DNA from: Barnesiella sp. An55
GTDB taxonomy: Bacteria; Bacteroidota; Bacteroidia; Bacteroidales; Barnesiellaceae
DNA length: 64,000 bases
Assembly: GCF_002161555.1 (NCBI RefSeq)
Contig: NZ_NFHZ01000002.1
Location: forward strand, 124,001-188,000
Direction: 5' to 3'
Below the pieces are notes generated by a model. The model ran no database searches and was not told where the DNA came from. It saw only the letters and a list, made by a program, of their open reading frames with translations. Position 1 is the stretch's first letter, and each line of letters starts with the position of its first letter. Made by a program: the position numbers and the translations under genes. Shown piece after piece: positions 49,272 to 58,497 of the stretch.

Positions 49272-52200
49272 CGGTTTTCTTTTTTACGGTTCATAATCCA
49301 GTAAACGACCGGAACCACAAAGGCATTGAGGAAGGTCGAGGTTATCAATCCGCCCAAAATCACCTTGGCCATCGGGCTCTGTATCTCGTTGCCCGGCAGG
49401 TCGCCCCCCAAGGCCAGCGGGATAAGGGCCAGAGCCGAGGTGAGGGCCGTCATCAGAATAGGATTCAACCGGTCGAGCGACCCATGCAGCACGGTATCGT
49501 GCAACGAGTGACCCTCGGCCAGCATGGTGTTGTAGTGCGAAACAAGCAACATGCCGTTGCGGGTGGCAATACCAAAGAGCGAGATGAAGCCGATGATGGC
49601 AGGGATACTTATCTCGCCCGTGGTAAAGCGGAGGATGAAGACTCCACCGATAAGGGCCAAGGGGAGGTTCAGCAGAATAACGGCCGACTGCGAGGCGCTG
49701 CGGAACTGGTTGTACAGCAGCAGGAACACAACCAGCAACGAGAAGAGCGACACCACCGACAGGGTGCGCGACGCAGCCGCCTCGCTTTCGAACTGCCCGC
49801 CATACTCGATAAAGTAACCCTCGGGCAGGGTAACGGTCTCGTCGATGCGCTCCCGGATGTCGTCAACCACACTGCGCAGGTCGCGGTCGCTCACGTTGGC
49901 CGAGATGACAATCTTGCGCTTCACATTCTCGCGGTTGATGGTGTTGGGACCGGTAGCCGATTTGATTTCGGCCAGCGTGCTCAACGGCACCTTTCCCTCC
50001 TGCGTGTCGATCATGAGGTCGCCAATGCGGGCAGCCGACGCGCGCTCGTCGTCCTTCACCTTCACGGTGAGGTCGAAGGTGCGGCTACCTTCATAGACCT
50101 GCGACACTACCTCGCCGGCCAAAGCCACATCGATAAACTGCGAGAATTCGGCCAGAGTCACCCCGTAGCGGGCCAGCATCTCGCGCCGCGGCGTAATCTT
50201 GAGCTGGGGGCGCTCGATCTGTTGCTCGACGTTCAGGTCAACCACACCGTCGATGGTCGAGATATTTTTCTTAATCTGGTTGCCCAGCATGAACATGTGG
50301 TTGAGGTCGTCGCCAAAGAGCTTGATGGCGATGCGGGCCTGAGTGCCCGAGAGCATAGCGTCGATGCGGTGCGAGATGGGTTGGCCTATCTCGATGTTGA
50401 CTCCGGGGAGAATCGAGAGTTTCTTACGCACATCGGCCACCACCTCGGCATGCGAGCGGTCTTTCAACTCAAACGGGGCCTCAATCTCCGAGGTGTTCAC
50501 CCCAAGGGCATGTTCGTCGAGCTCGGCCCGGCCCGTCTTGCGGGCTACGGTCTTGATTTCGGGCACCTCGAGCAACAGCTGCTCGGCCCGACGGCCTATG
50601 TTGTCCGACTCTTCGAGCGAGATGCCCGGGAGGGTACTCACATTAATGGTAAACGACCCTTCGTTGAACGAGGGCAAGAAACTGCGTCCCAAGGTAAAGA
50701 AGGTAATCAATGCAGCGACAAACAGCACAATCGTGCCGCCCAGCACCTCGCGGCGATGATGCAACGACCACTCCAGCGCCCGCTCGTAATACTTCTTGAG
50801 CGTGCGGGCCACAATAGGCTCACGAGTCATCTGACGATCGTCGCCCCCTTTGCCCAACAGGTAGCTGCACAGCACCGGCGTGAGGGTGAGTGCCACCACG
50901 GTCGAGGCAAACAGCGCCACGATGAAGGCGATACCCAGAGGCACCAGCATGCGACCTTCCATTCCCGTGAGGAAGAAGAGGGGGATAAAGGTAACGATAA
51001 TGATAAGCGTCGAGTTGAGGATAGGCATACGCACCTCGCGCGAGGCATTGAATACCACCTCGATAACGGACTTTCGCTCGCCCGGGGGCAATTGCCGATT
51101 CTCCCGCAGGTGCTTATAGACGTTCTCGACATCGACAATGGCATCATCGACCAACGACCCGATGGCGATGGCCATGCCACCGAGGCTCATCGTGTTGATG
51201 GTAAAGCCCATGAAGTGCAGGGCCAGTATCGAAAAGAGCAGCGACAGCGGTAGGGCTACCAGTGAAATAACCGTGGTGCGCACATTCATCAGGAAGAAGA
51301 AGAGAACGATGACCACAAAGATGGCCCCTTCGTAGAGCGACTTCTTCACGTTGTCGATCGAGCTCTCGATAAAGTGCGACTGGCGAAAAATATCGGTCGA
51401 GACGGTCACATCGGAGGGCATGTTCTTTTTCAGTTCATCGACCGACTCCAACAGCTTGTCGGTGAGGTCGAGCGTACTGGTGTTGGGCTGCTTGGTTACG
51501 GTGAGGAGCACGGCCGGATGCGCCTCGACCGAAGCACATCCCAGCTTGGGCGCCTTGTCGCCAATCTTCACCTCGGCAATATCGCCCATCAAGAGGGGCA
51601 CCCCATCGACCCGTTTCACCACCGCCTTGGCGATGGCATCGATATCGGTCGTGGCCACGGCACCCCGTATGATATATTCGTTGCCATACTCATAGAGAAT
51701 ACCCCCGTTGGCATTGCGGTTCATCTCGCGGGCAGCGGCGAGCACCTCGTCGAGGGAGACTCCATACTGCTTCATGCGCGGCAGGTCGAGCAGAATCTGG
51801 TACTCCTTCATCTCCCCGCCGATGACGGTAACCTGTGCTACCCCGCCGATGGAGAGGAGACGGGGACGAATGGTCCAGTCGGCCAGCGTGCGCAGGTCGC
51901 GCATCGAGGTAGAGTCGGAGGTGAGACCGATAATCATCATCTCGCCCAGGATAGAGGACTGCGGACCCAGCGTGGGAGTGCCCACTCCTTGGGGCAGACT
52001 CTCACCCACGACGGCCAGTTTTTCGGAGGTAATCTGACGGGCCCGATAGATATCGGTACCCCAATCAAACTCGACCCACACGACCGAGAAGCCGGTGGTC
52101 GATGACGAGCGCACCCGACGCACGTCGGTGGCGCCGTTGAGCGCCGTCTCTACCGGGAAGGTCACCAGGCGTTCCACCTCCTCGGGAGCCATACCCGGAG

Positions 52201-52357
52201 CCTCGGTCATCACTACCACCGTGGGAGCATTGAGGTCGGGAAAGACATCGACGTCCATTTTGAGCGAGGTATATATCCCCGCACACATCAACAAGATCGA
52301 AGCTACCAGCACCAGCAGCCGATTGTTCAGTGAATATCGGATAATCTTATTCAACAT
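49268..52357 (-). CDS. Heavy-metal RND efflux pump (CusA/CzcA family)
   Basis: A 1029-residue inner-membrane antiporter of the HME-RND group. First span LNNRLLVLVASILLMCAGIY; periplasmic PEEVERLVTFPVETALNGA; the span-4 signature GSLVDDAIVDVENVYKHLRE carries the acidic proton-relay residues typical of metal pumps (CzcA DFGIIVDGAVVMVEN-like). SVVWVEFDWGTDIYRARQ and the second half repeat (LLYNQFRSASQSAVILLNLP) match the family. Exports copper/silver or zinc/cobalt/cadmium; the exact ion cannot be read from the sequence. It starts 12 bases after the adaptor gene. A 700-codon shadow frame runs antisense to it. Confidence 0.95.
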   Translation of the reverse strand: MLNKIIRYSLNNRLLVLVASILLMCAGIYTSLKMDVDVFPDLNAPTVVVMTEAPGMAPEEVERLVTFPVETALNGATDVRRVRSSSTTGFSVVWVEFDWGTDIYRARQITSEKLAVVGESLPQGVGTPTLGPQSSILGEMMIIGLTSDSTSMRDLRTLADWTIRPRLLSIGGVAQVTVIGGEMKEYQILLDLPRMKQYGVSLDEVLAAAREMNRNANGGILYEYGNEYIIRGAVATTDIDAIAKAVVKRVDGVPLLMGDIAEVKIGDKAPKLGCASVEAHPAVLLTVTKQPNTSTLDLTDKLLESVDELKKNMPSDVTVSTDIFRQSHFIESSIDNVKKSLYEGAIFVVIVLFFFLMNVRTTVISLVALPLSLLFSILALHFMGFTINTMSLGGMAIAIGSLVDDAIVDVENVYKHLRENRQLPPGERKSVIEVVFNASREVRMPILNSTLIIIVTFIPLFFLTGMEGRMLVPLGIAFIVALFASTVVALTLTPVLCSYLLGKGGDDRQMTREPIVARTLKKYYERALEWSLHHRREVLGGTIVLFVAALITFFTLGRSFLPSFNEGSFTINVSTLPGISLEESDNIGRRAEQLLLEVPEIKTVARKTGRAELDEHALGVNTSEIEAPFELKDRSHAEVVADVRKKLSILPGVNIEIGQPISHRIDAMLSGTQARIAIKLFGDDLNHMFMLGNQIKKNISTIDGVVDLNVEQQIERPQLKITPRREMLARYGVTLAEFSQFIDVALAGEVVSQVYEGSRTFDLTVKVKDDERASAARIGDLMIDTQEGKVPLSTLAEIKSATGPNTINRENVKRKIVISANVSDRDLRSVVDDIRERIDETVTLPEGYFIEYGGQFESEAAASRTLSVVSLFSLLVVFLLLYNQFRSASQSAVILLNLPLALIGGVFILRFTTGEISIPAIIGFISLFGIATRNGMLLVSHYNTMLAEGHSLHDTVLHGSLDRLNPILMTALTSALALIPLALGGDLPGNEIQSPMAKVILGGLITSTFLNAFVVPVVYWIMNRKKENR

Positions 52358-52369
52358 GGCGGCTGCAGA

Positions 52370-53563
52370 TTAGTGGTTGTGAGAATGACCTTCGGGAATG
52401 ACACCGCTATTGGCGGCCAGTTTCACTTGATAGACCCCGCGGGTAACCACCCGGTCGCCCTCGTGCAGACCCGAGAGGATGCGCACCTGGGCTCCGTCGG
52501 TATCGCCTACCGTGACTTCCTGTTTCTTATAGCCCTCCTCGTCGAGCCGCAGATAAACAAAGTAGAGTCCTTGCTCCTCGGTGAGTGCCGAGACGGGCAC
52601 TACCAGCGCATTGTCGATGGCCGAGGAGAGCAGATAGACCTCGACACAGGCACCGGGTACCACCTCGCCCCGATTGTCGAACTCGAAGACGACAGGCACA
52701 TAGGCTCCACCGGCCAAGGTTCCACGCCCGTAACTGAGCAGCTTGCCGTTGAGTTGAGAGAGGTCATATACCTGGTCGTCGTAGGTGGTTTTGAAATGGG
52801 CCGACATCACCGTAGGCAACGACTTGTAATAGCGTTGAGGAACCTCGGCCCGCAATTGCAGCCGACGGTTCTGCGAGAGGGTCATGAGCGGCTGTCCCAT
52901 CTCCACAAAGTCGCCATCGCTCACCAGAATGTTTTTCAGATAGCCGGTCATCGGGGCCGTAACGGCACTCCCCGACTGGCTGCCCCCCATTGCCTCGTAG
53001 GCAAGCCGGGCCGTCTCGTAATCCTTGGCGATCTTCTCATACTCCTGGCGCGAGATAATTTGGTCTTTCACCAACTCGCTGGCCCGTTCGTAGGCCTTAC
53101 GGGCCGTCTCATAATCAATATATGCCCTGCGGGCGGGGTCACCGGCCGCCATCTTCTCGGCCGAGAGGCGCAACAACACACTGCCTTTGGCCACCTGACT
53201 ACCGTCGGCAATATGCCGCCCGGCCAGCGATACGACTCCAGCCACGGGAGCCACCACCGTCATCTCGTCGCCCTGTGCAGCCGAGAGCGTCCCCGAGCAG
53301 GGAATGACACTGTGAAACTTTTCGGGGCGGATGGTTTTGGTAGTCAGCCCAATAGCTTCGGCTTCAGCTTTTTTCAAAATGATTTCGTTGCCATGACCTT
53401 CGGCGGCATGGTCGTGCCCCTCGTGCTCATTATGCTCATGGTCATGCTCCTCGAGGTGTTCGCTGTGCTCGTGAGCCTCGCCGGTCGTATGCGACGACGA
53501 GCCCGAGCAACTCCACATAATATAGGATAATAGTGTTATCGTTAATAAAACCGTTCGTTTCAT
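52370..53563 (-). CDS. Membrane-fusion adaptor lipoprotein with His-rich N-terminus (CusB/CzcB-like)
   Basis: A 397-residue periplasmic adaptor. Lipobox MWSC (Cys19) is followed by a stretch dense in His and Glu (about residues 27-60, over a dozen His), a probable metal-capture segment. The rest shows lipoyl-type halves (VVAPVAGVVSLAGRHIADGS ... VTAPMTGYLKNILVSDGDFV), a helical hairpin between them (YERASELVKDQIISRQEYEK) and a C-terminal beta-barrel/proximal domain. The frame is open to 53632, but Met at 53563 begins a normal lipoprotein signal. First pump gene of the operon. Confidence 0.92.
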   Translation of the reverse strand: MKRTVLLTITLLSYIMWSCSGSSSHTTGEAHEHSEHLEEHDHEHNEHEGHDHAAEGHGNEIILKKAEAEAIGLTTKTIRPEKFHSVIPCSGTLSAAQGDEMTVVAPVAGVVSLAGRHIADGSQVAKGSVLLRLSAEKMAAGDPARRAYIDYETARKAYERASELVKDQIISRQEYEKIAKDYETARLAYEAMGGSQSGSAVTAPMTGYLKNILVSDGDFVEMGQPLMTLSQNRRLQLRAEVPQRYYKSLPTVMSAHFKTTYDDQVYDLSQLNGKLLSYGRGTLAGGAYVPVVFEFDNRGEVVPGACVEVYLLSSAIDNALVVPVSALTEEQGLYFVYLRLDEEGYKKQEVTVGDTDGAQVRILSGLHEGDRVVTRGVYQVKLAANSGVIPEGHSHNH

Positions 53564-53677
53564 AGGTATATATGTTATATGTATGGATAAATAATTCTCG
53601 CCTGTGCAGACACGCACACGCGTGTATTCCACCGTTCATTCACAAACGAGGGAACAACTGCTATTCAGTTTATATAC

Positions 53678-54082
53678 CTATGCAACGGGAGGGGCCCTCA
53701 GGCCGAGGGTCTTGAGAACGACCGCCGTATGCAGCCGTTCGATATAGACGCCCGGTGCGGGCGACTCGTCGGGAGTGTCATCGGTCAGATCGGGCAACAC
53801 GGCCCATGTGCCCAGCAGAATCTTTACCGGCGCAAACTTGAGCATATGGTGCTGATGCAACGAGGCCAAATCGACCGGATTTTTATATGAAAACCAATTG
53901 CAAGTAGTGCAATCGCTGGGGTCATCATCGGCAGGCTGGGAATGGGAATCGTCACACCCGGGGATAGTGAGCTCGAGGCATATCATACCGTCGGCATGGT
54001 GGTGATGGGGAAGCACCGTCGAGAGCACTCCCAAACAACCTGCCAGCAGCAAAAATACTATTTTCAGCTTCTTAGCCCACAT
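53678..54082 (-). CDS. DUF6769-like small His/Cys-rich exported protein of the metal efflux operon
   Basis: A 134-residue protein with an N-terminal signal or anchor (WAKKLKIVFLLLAGCLGVLS) and metal-ligand clusters: PHHHHADGMICLE, GCDDSHSQPADDD, DCTTCNWF and LHQHHMLKF. Such proteins lie beside Cus-type pumps in Bacteroides as I recall, with no known mechanism; a periplasmic metal chaperone or sensor is a natural guess. It is 114 bases upstream of the adaptor gene on the same strand and probably the first gene of the operon. TACCTTTG, a perfect -7 box, is at 54103-54110 on the minus strand. Confidence 0.78.
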   Translation of the reverse strand: MWAKKLKIVFLLLAGCLGVLSTVLPHHHHADGMICLELTIPGCDDSHSQPADDDPSDCTTCNWFSYKNPVDLASLHQHHMLKFAPVKILLGTWAVLPDLTDDTPDESPAPGVYIERLHTAVVLKTLGLRAPPVA

Positions 54083-54179
54083 AAGGAATTGATCTACCTT
54101 GGCAAAGGTAAACCCGATTTGGCATAAGGGGGTAATAATTCCTATGCTTTTGAATATTATTTAAACATATTTAATAGAG

Positions 54180-54620
54180 CTACTCGTCGTCGATATCATC
54201 ATCGAAATCGAAGTCGAAGTCGAATCCGTCGTCGGCATACTGCGACTCGAGGAACTGTGCCATTTGCCGCCCGTCGCGCTTGGTGGGACGCCCCAACCCC
54301 TTCTGCCGGTTGACAAAACCGCTGATGCGCACCATATCGAGCAGTTCGTACTGTTCGGGCGGCGTGGTATTTTCGAGATAACCAGGCACCAGTTTGGCCC
54401 CCATGCGATTCTCGGCCAGGGCCAAAATCTTGAACGAGTAGGTCACGGGCGGCTTGCGCACCTGTATCGTGTCGCCCACCTTGACGGTGCGCGAGGGTTT
54501 CACCCCTACACCATCGACCATCACCCGTCCTTTCTTGCAGGCCTCGGTAGCAATGGTACGGGTCTTGAAGATGCGGGTGGCCCACATGAATTTATCGATT
54601 CTTACCTCCTCTTTTGCCAT
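54180..54620 (-). CDS. hslR: S4-domain RNA-binding protein, HslR/Hsp15-like
   Basis: A 146-residue protein. The N-terminal S4 domain (VRIDKFMWATRIFKTRTIAT, EACKKGRVMVDG, VKPSRTVKVGDTIQVRK) is that of Hsp15, which binds stalled 50S subunits carrying peptidyl-tRNA. It ends in a Bacteroidota-type extension (RISGFVNRQKGLGRPTKRDG) and an acidic tail of alternating Asp/Phe (DFDFDFDDDIDDE) encoded by a GAC/TTC-type repeat. It starts 5 bases after pth, whose product rescues peptidyl-tRNA, so both act on stalled translation. Confidence 0.88.
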   Translation of the reverse strand: MAKEEVRIDKFMWATRIFKTRTIATEACKKGRVMVDGVGVKPSRTVKVGDTIQVRKPPVTYSFKILALAENRMGAKLVPGYLENTTPPEQYELLDMVRISGFVNRQKGLGRPTKRDGRQMAQFLESQYADDGFDFDFDFDDDIDDE

Positions 54621-54625
54621 AGCTG

Positions 54626-55189
54626 CTATTTGTTGTTATACTGGTTCATCGTTTGCTGCACACCGGCCAGACAAAAGCTCTTGATAATCTCGCCGGCCCG
54701 TTCGAGTTTCTCGGGCAGTTGTGCCTCCTGGTCAGGAGGGAAAGCCCCCAGCACGAAATCGACCTGACCGCCCCGCGGGAAATCGTTACCGATACCGAAA
54801 CGCAGACGCGAATAGACCTGTGTGCCCAAGGTTTCGCAAATGTGCTTCAACCCGTTGTGCCCGGCATCGCTGCCTTTGGGTTTCAGCCGAAGGGTACCGA
54901 AGGGGAGAGCCAGGTCATCGACTACGACGAGCAGGTTTTCGATGGGAATATTCTCCTTTTGCAACCAGTAACGCACGGCATTGCCGCTCAAGTTCATATA
55001 GGTCGAGGGTTTGAGCAACACAAGGGTACGCCCCTTGAGGCGCAGCTCGCAGGTTGCCCCGTAACGGCCGTCGGTAAAAACGAGATTGGACGCCTTAGCC
55101 AAGGCGTCCAATACTCTGAATCCTATGTTATGCCGGGTGTTCTCGTATTCGTAACCGATATTACCCAGCCCTACAATCAGATATTTCAT
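54626..55189 (-). CDS. pth: Peptidyl-tRNA hydrolase
   Basis: A 187-residue enzyme that frees tRNA from dropped-off peptidyl-tRNA. Conserved parts: [20 protein letters not shown] with catalytic His20 and Asn10, [12 protein letters not shown] with Asn near 69, [11 protein letters not shown] with Asp near 94, and [17 protein letters not shown] with His/Asn near 112-115. Length is normal. Operon rplY-pth-hslR. Confidence 0.96.
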   Translation of the reverse strand: MKYLIVGLGNIGYEYENTRHNIGFRVLDALAKASNLVFTDGRYGATCELRLKGRTLVLLKPSTYMNLSGNAVRYWLQKENIPIENLLVVVDDLALPFGTLRLKPKGSDAGHNGLKHICETLGTQVYSRLRFGIGNDFPRGGQVDFVLGAFPPDQEAQLPEKLERAGEIIKSFCLAGVQQTMNQYNNK

Positions 55190-55210
55190 CTACAAAAAGA
55201 TGGGGGTTGA

Positions 55211-55861
55211 TTAGTCTTGTTTAGCCTGAGCACCACGAGCTGCACGAGTCAAGTTAACGGCGCAAACCACAGCGTTCTTGGCATTCATCAGTTCGAGACC
55301 TTCGAAGTGGAGGTCGCCAACCTGCAGCGTTTTACCCAATCCCAGGTTGTCGATGTTGATAACCAGACGCTCGGGGATGTTGGTGTAGAGGGCTTTTACT
55401 TTGAGTTTTCTCATCGAGAGGCTCAATTTACCACCGGCACGCACACCTTCGGAGTGACCTTCGAGTTGAACGGGAACATCCATAACAACCGGTTTCTTGT
55501 CGGTTACTTCGAGGAAATCCATGTGCAGGATAGCGTCGGTAACGGGGTGGAATTGCAGGTCTTTCAAAACGGCCATCTTCTTCTCACCGTCGATGTTCAG
55601 CTCTACGGCAAAGATATCGGGAGTATAAACCAATTTGCGAACAGAGTCTTTAGTTACTGTAAAATCGGTAACGATGATACCTTTTTTACCACCGGTGAGT
55701 TCTACCAGTTTCTCGCAGGGTTTCAACGTGCCGTTGTAAGGCAGGTCAACCAATTCGCCACCATTGAGCACGGCGGGGATGAGGTTTTGTTTACGCAGGC
55801 CTTTTACAGCTTTCTTGCCCAGATCGGTACGGGCCGTACCATTCAGTTGAAATGTTTTCAT
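55211..55861 (-). CDS. rplY: 50S ribosomal protein L25 / general stress protein Ctc
   Basis: A 216-residue L25 of the long (TL5/Ctc) type: N-terminal 5S-rRNA-binding domain (LNGTARTDLGKKAVKGLRKQ, NLIPAVLNGG) and a C-terminal beta domain (DVPVQLEGHSEGVRAGGKLS; NIDNLGLGKTLQVGDLHFEG). It precedes pth by 21 bases, the common rplY-pth order. Expressed from the promoter at 55948-55978. Confidence 0.94.
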   Translation of the reverse strand: MKTFQLNGTARTDLGKKAVKGLRKQNLIPAVLNGGELVDLPYNGTLKPCEKLVELTGGKKGIIVTDFTVTKDSVRKLVYTPDIFAVELNIDGEKKMAVLKDLQFHPVTDAILHMDFLEVTDKKPVVMDVPVQLEGHSEGVRAGGKLSLSMRKLKVKALYTNIPERLVINIDNLGLGKTLQVGDLHFEGLELMNAKNAVVCAVNLTRAARGAQAKQD

Positions 55862-55947
55862 TGTTTTGTTGTTTTGTGTTACTCAAAATTAAGTTGTTTT
55901 CTCTTGCTCCTTAATTTCCCATCACACGGAATTTTCAAAAAGCGGGG

Positions 55948-55978
55948 CAAAGTTACTATTTTATTTTCTAACGCACAA
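55948..55978 (-). promoter_or_regulatory. Promoter of the rplY-pth-hslR operon
   Basis: Minus-strand TTG at 55976-55978 and TAACTTTG at 55948-55955, 20 bases apart. The leader to the rplY ATG is about 80 nt. The region 55980-56190 is GC-rich and shows no gene. Confidence 0.7.
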
Positions 55979-56190
55979 TAGCTTAGTCGAGAATTTGGTC
56001 CGACAGGCCTCGATAATATTCACCAACCGGCAGGAGGCCCCGACAGGATTGCGCTTGAAAACTTTATTTTCTCTCGACCTCTGCCCCCGCCCCTGCACAC
56101 AGCAGCATGCCGTATCCCCGATGCGGCACGACCGGCTGCCACCCCACACCACCACGAGAGAGACCGCCAGAGATAAAAGTGTGTCCTCCC

Positions 56191-56283
56191 CGTATCTTCG
56201 CAAGCAACACGAGGCGGTTTGGCAGAACTAAAGTTGAAAAATTCGTTTTTCTTTGTCTCTGCACTTGACTTTCATTATCTTTG
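56191..56283 (+). repeat. Promoter-carrying intergenic repeat, degenerate copy at galE
   Basis: Follows the rsmD copy in order: GTATCTTCGCAAG, GAGGCGGTTTGGCAGAACTA, AAGTTGAAAAATTCG, TTTGTCTCTGCACTTGACTT and TCATTATCTTTG. The intact -7 box TATCTTTG at 56276-56283 is 36 bases before the galE ATG; the upstream unit has the decayed box TATCTTCG. Confidence 0.7.
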
Positions 56284-56319
56284 TAACTCAATAAAAAACT
56301 TAAAAATAGACCTATCGTC

Positions 56320-57354
56320 ATGAAAGGAAAAATTTTGGTTACCGGTGGAACCGGTTACATCGGCTCCCACTCGACCGTAGAACTGCAAAATGCAGGCTAC
56401 GAAGTTGTTATCATCGACAATCTCTCCAACTCGAACATCGAGGTACTCGACGGTATCGAACGCATCACGGGCATCCGCCCCACTTTCGTACAGGCCGACT
56501 GCACCGACATCGAGGCTCTGCGCAAACTCTTCACCGAGAATCAGGGCATCAAGGGTATCATCCACTTCGCTGCCAGCAAAGCGGTGGGCGAATCGGTACA
56601 GAAACCGCTGCTCTACTATCGCAACAACCTGCTGTCGCTCATCAATCTGCTCACGCTCATGCCCGAGTTTGGTGTCGAGGGTATCGTATTCTCGTCGTCG
56701 TGCACGGTTTACGGTCAGCCCGACGTGCTGCCGGTCGATGAGACGGCTCCCATCAAACCGGCTCTCTCGCCCTATGGCAATACCAAACAGATAAGCGAGG
56801 AGATTATCAAAGATACGATTCATGCCAACGCTCCTTTCAAATCGATTATCCTCCGCTACTTCAATCCCATTGGTGCTCACCCCAGTGCCGAAATCGGCGA
56901 GTTGCCCAACGGCGTACCCCAGAACCTCATCCCCTACCTCACGCAGACGGCTATCGGCATCCGCAAGGAGTTGAGCGTATTCGGCGACGACTACAACACC
57001 CCCGACGGCTCGTGCATACGCGACTACATCAACGTAGTTGACCTGGCCAAGGCTCACGTGATCGCCATGAACCGCATGCTCGAGAAGAAATCGCCCGAGG
57101 CTATCGAAATCTTCAACCTGGGTACGGGCCGCGGCGTCTCGGTACTCGAGCTCATCGCTGCCTTCGAAAAGGCTACGGGCGTGAAAGTTCCCCACAAGAT
57201 CGTAGGCCGCCGCGAAGGCGATATAGAACAAGTGTGGGCCAACCCCGAAAAAGCCAACAAGGTGCTGGGCTGGACGGCTCAGGAGAGCATCGAGGATACA
57301 CTGGCTTCGGCCTGGAAATGGCAACTGAAACTGCGCGAAAGAGGCATCATGTAA
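56320..57354 (+). CDS. galE: UDP-glucose 4-epimerase
   Basis: A 344-residue short-chain dehydrogenase-type epimerase that interconverts UDP-glucose and UDP-galactose. NAD-binding TGGTGYIGSH (8-17), FSSSCTVYG (124-132) with the catalytic Ser/Thr, YGNTK (Tyr152, Lys156), and the conserved YFNPIGAHPSAEIGE, GSCIRDYINVVDLAKAHV and NLGTGRGVSVLEL blocks are all present. It supplies galactose units for surface glycans or the Leloir pathway; no gal genes are adjacent. Ends at the terminator 57386-57424. Confidence 0.96.
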   Translation: MKGKILVTGGTGYIGSHSTVELQNAGYEVVIIDNLSNSNIEVLDGIERITGIRPTFVQADCTDIEALRKLFTENQGIKGIIHFAASKAVGESVQKPLLYYRNNLLSLINLLTLMPEFGVEGIVFSSSCTVYGQPDVLPVDETAPIKPALSPYGNTKQISEEIIKDTIHANAPFKSIILRYFNPIGAHPSAEIGELPNGVPQNLIPYLTQTAIGIRKELSVFGDDYNTPDGSCIRDYINVVDLAKAHVIAMNRMLEKKSPEAIEIFNLGTGRGVSVLELIAAFEKATGVKVPHKIVGRREGDIEQVWANPEKANKVLGWTAQESIEDTLASAWKWQLKLRERGIM

Positions 57355-57385
57355 TTGCCGCTCCCGACCAGACAAACCATACACA

Positions 57386-57424
57386 AAGCGAGGCTCTCCC
57401 TGCTGGGGGGAGTCTCGCTTTTCG
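57386..57424 (+). terminator. Terminator of galE
   Basis: AAGCGAGGCTCTCCC (57386-57400) pairs, with two mismatches, with GGGGGAGTCTCGCTT (57406-57420) and is followed by a TTCG-TT stretch. Confidence 0.8.
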
Positions 57425-57442
57425 CTTCTACCTCTCACCCTC

Positions 57443-57473
57443 TTGACAGGCAGCCCGAAAAGTTTTATTTTTG
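57443..57473 (+). promoter_or_regulatory. Promoter of the MBL-fold lipoprotein gene
   Basis: TTG at 57443-57445 and TATTTTTG at 57466-57473, 20 bases apart, 22 bases before the ATG at 57496. Confidence 0.72.
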
Positions 57474-57495
57474 TTCCATCGAAAATCTATAACAC

Positions 57496-58360
57496 ATGAT
57501 TAATCGTATGATGAGAAAAGGCGTATTTCTACTATCGAGTGTCTTGCTGGCTTCGTTGTGCGGAGCCGGTTGTCACTCGTCGCAAAAGCAGGCCACGGCT
57601 ACCGACGAAGAGCAGACCGTATTTGCCTGCACCGACAGCGTCACCACCGTGTGTGACAGTGTAAAACTGACCCAAATCAGAGACAATGCCCAGGAGCGGC
57701 TCATGCAGTTGAGTCTCTTCGGCGAACTGCCGCAAGAGCTCATCGACAGTCTGGGGATAAGCCAGGGAGTCCCGGCCTCGATAAGTGCATTCCTGCTGGA
57801 GATTGACGGGAAACGCATCTTGTTCGACACCGGCATGGGTGCTCCCGACAGCCGATCGCTGGCCAACCTGTCGGCCGCCGGAGCCACTCCCGATGATATC
57901 GACTACATCTATCTGTCTCACTTCCACGGCGACCACATCGGCGGTATGATGAAGGGCGACAGCATCGTTTTTCCGAGGGCCGAAGTCTATGCCGCCCAGC
58001 AGGAGTATGACAGTTGGATGCAGATGCCCGACGACAAGAAGGTCCAAGTCGCAACCACAATGGAGGCCTATAAAGACCGTGCATCTCGTAGCCTATGGTG
58101 ACACGTTGCCTTGCGGCGTAATAGCGCTCGACTGTGCCGGACACACCCCGGGCCATACCGCCTACCAGGCCGGCCGTTTCCTCATCGTGGGTGACCTGGT
58201 ACACGGCGCTGCCCTGCAACTGGCTCACCCCGAGATTTGTGCCGCCTACGACATGGATCCGCAAGCCGCCGTCAAACAGCGTCGCTACTACCTCGACTAT
58301 GCCCGCCAGAACCACCTGTTCCTGGCCGGCATGCACCAGCCGGCCGGTCATGCCCGATGA
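57496..58360 (+). pseudogene. MBL-fold lipoprotein hydrolase, interrupted by a frameshift
   Basis: The first frame (57496-58101) gives a lipoprotein signal (lipobox GAGC, Cys26) and the first metal motif LSHFHGDHIGG (His142-His147) but then runs into RASRSLW and stops. The +1 frame continues the family sequence: VHLVAYGDTLPCGVIALDC, AGHTPGHTAYQAGRFLIVGD and LVHGAALQLAHPE, ending at 58360. The shift lies between about 58060 and 58095. Joined, the two would make a normal MBL-fold enzyme of about 290 residues, related to quorum-quenching-lactonase-like hydrolases. As read, the product lacks the second half of the metal site. Confidence 0.82.
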
Positions 58361-58380
58361 AATAATGCTCCTATATAAAT

Positions 58381-58431
58381 GATTGATATTATCCATGTCA
58401 ATTGTGAACATGGATAATATCAATCTATTTT
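58381..58431. terminator. Perfect 18-bp hairpin terminator
   Basis: GATTGATATTATCCATGT (58381-58398) and ACATGGATAATATCAATC (58408-58425) are exact inverted repeats with a 9-nt loop and a following T-rich run. It marks the step from moderate-GC to AT-rich DNA. Confidence 0.85.
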
Positions 58432-58497
58432 GTTCCCAATTGATCTTCCTTTATAAACTGAACAAAGGTATAATACTAACTTATTACTTAAAATATC

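Noticed and set aside
49151-51253. A 700-codon open frame on the plus strand
   Set aside because: It lies antisense to the CusA-type pump, has a Gln/His/Arg-rich composition with no domain, and arises from the codon bias of the real gene.
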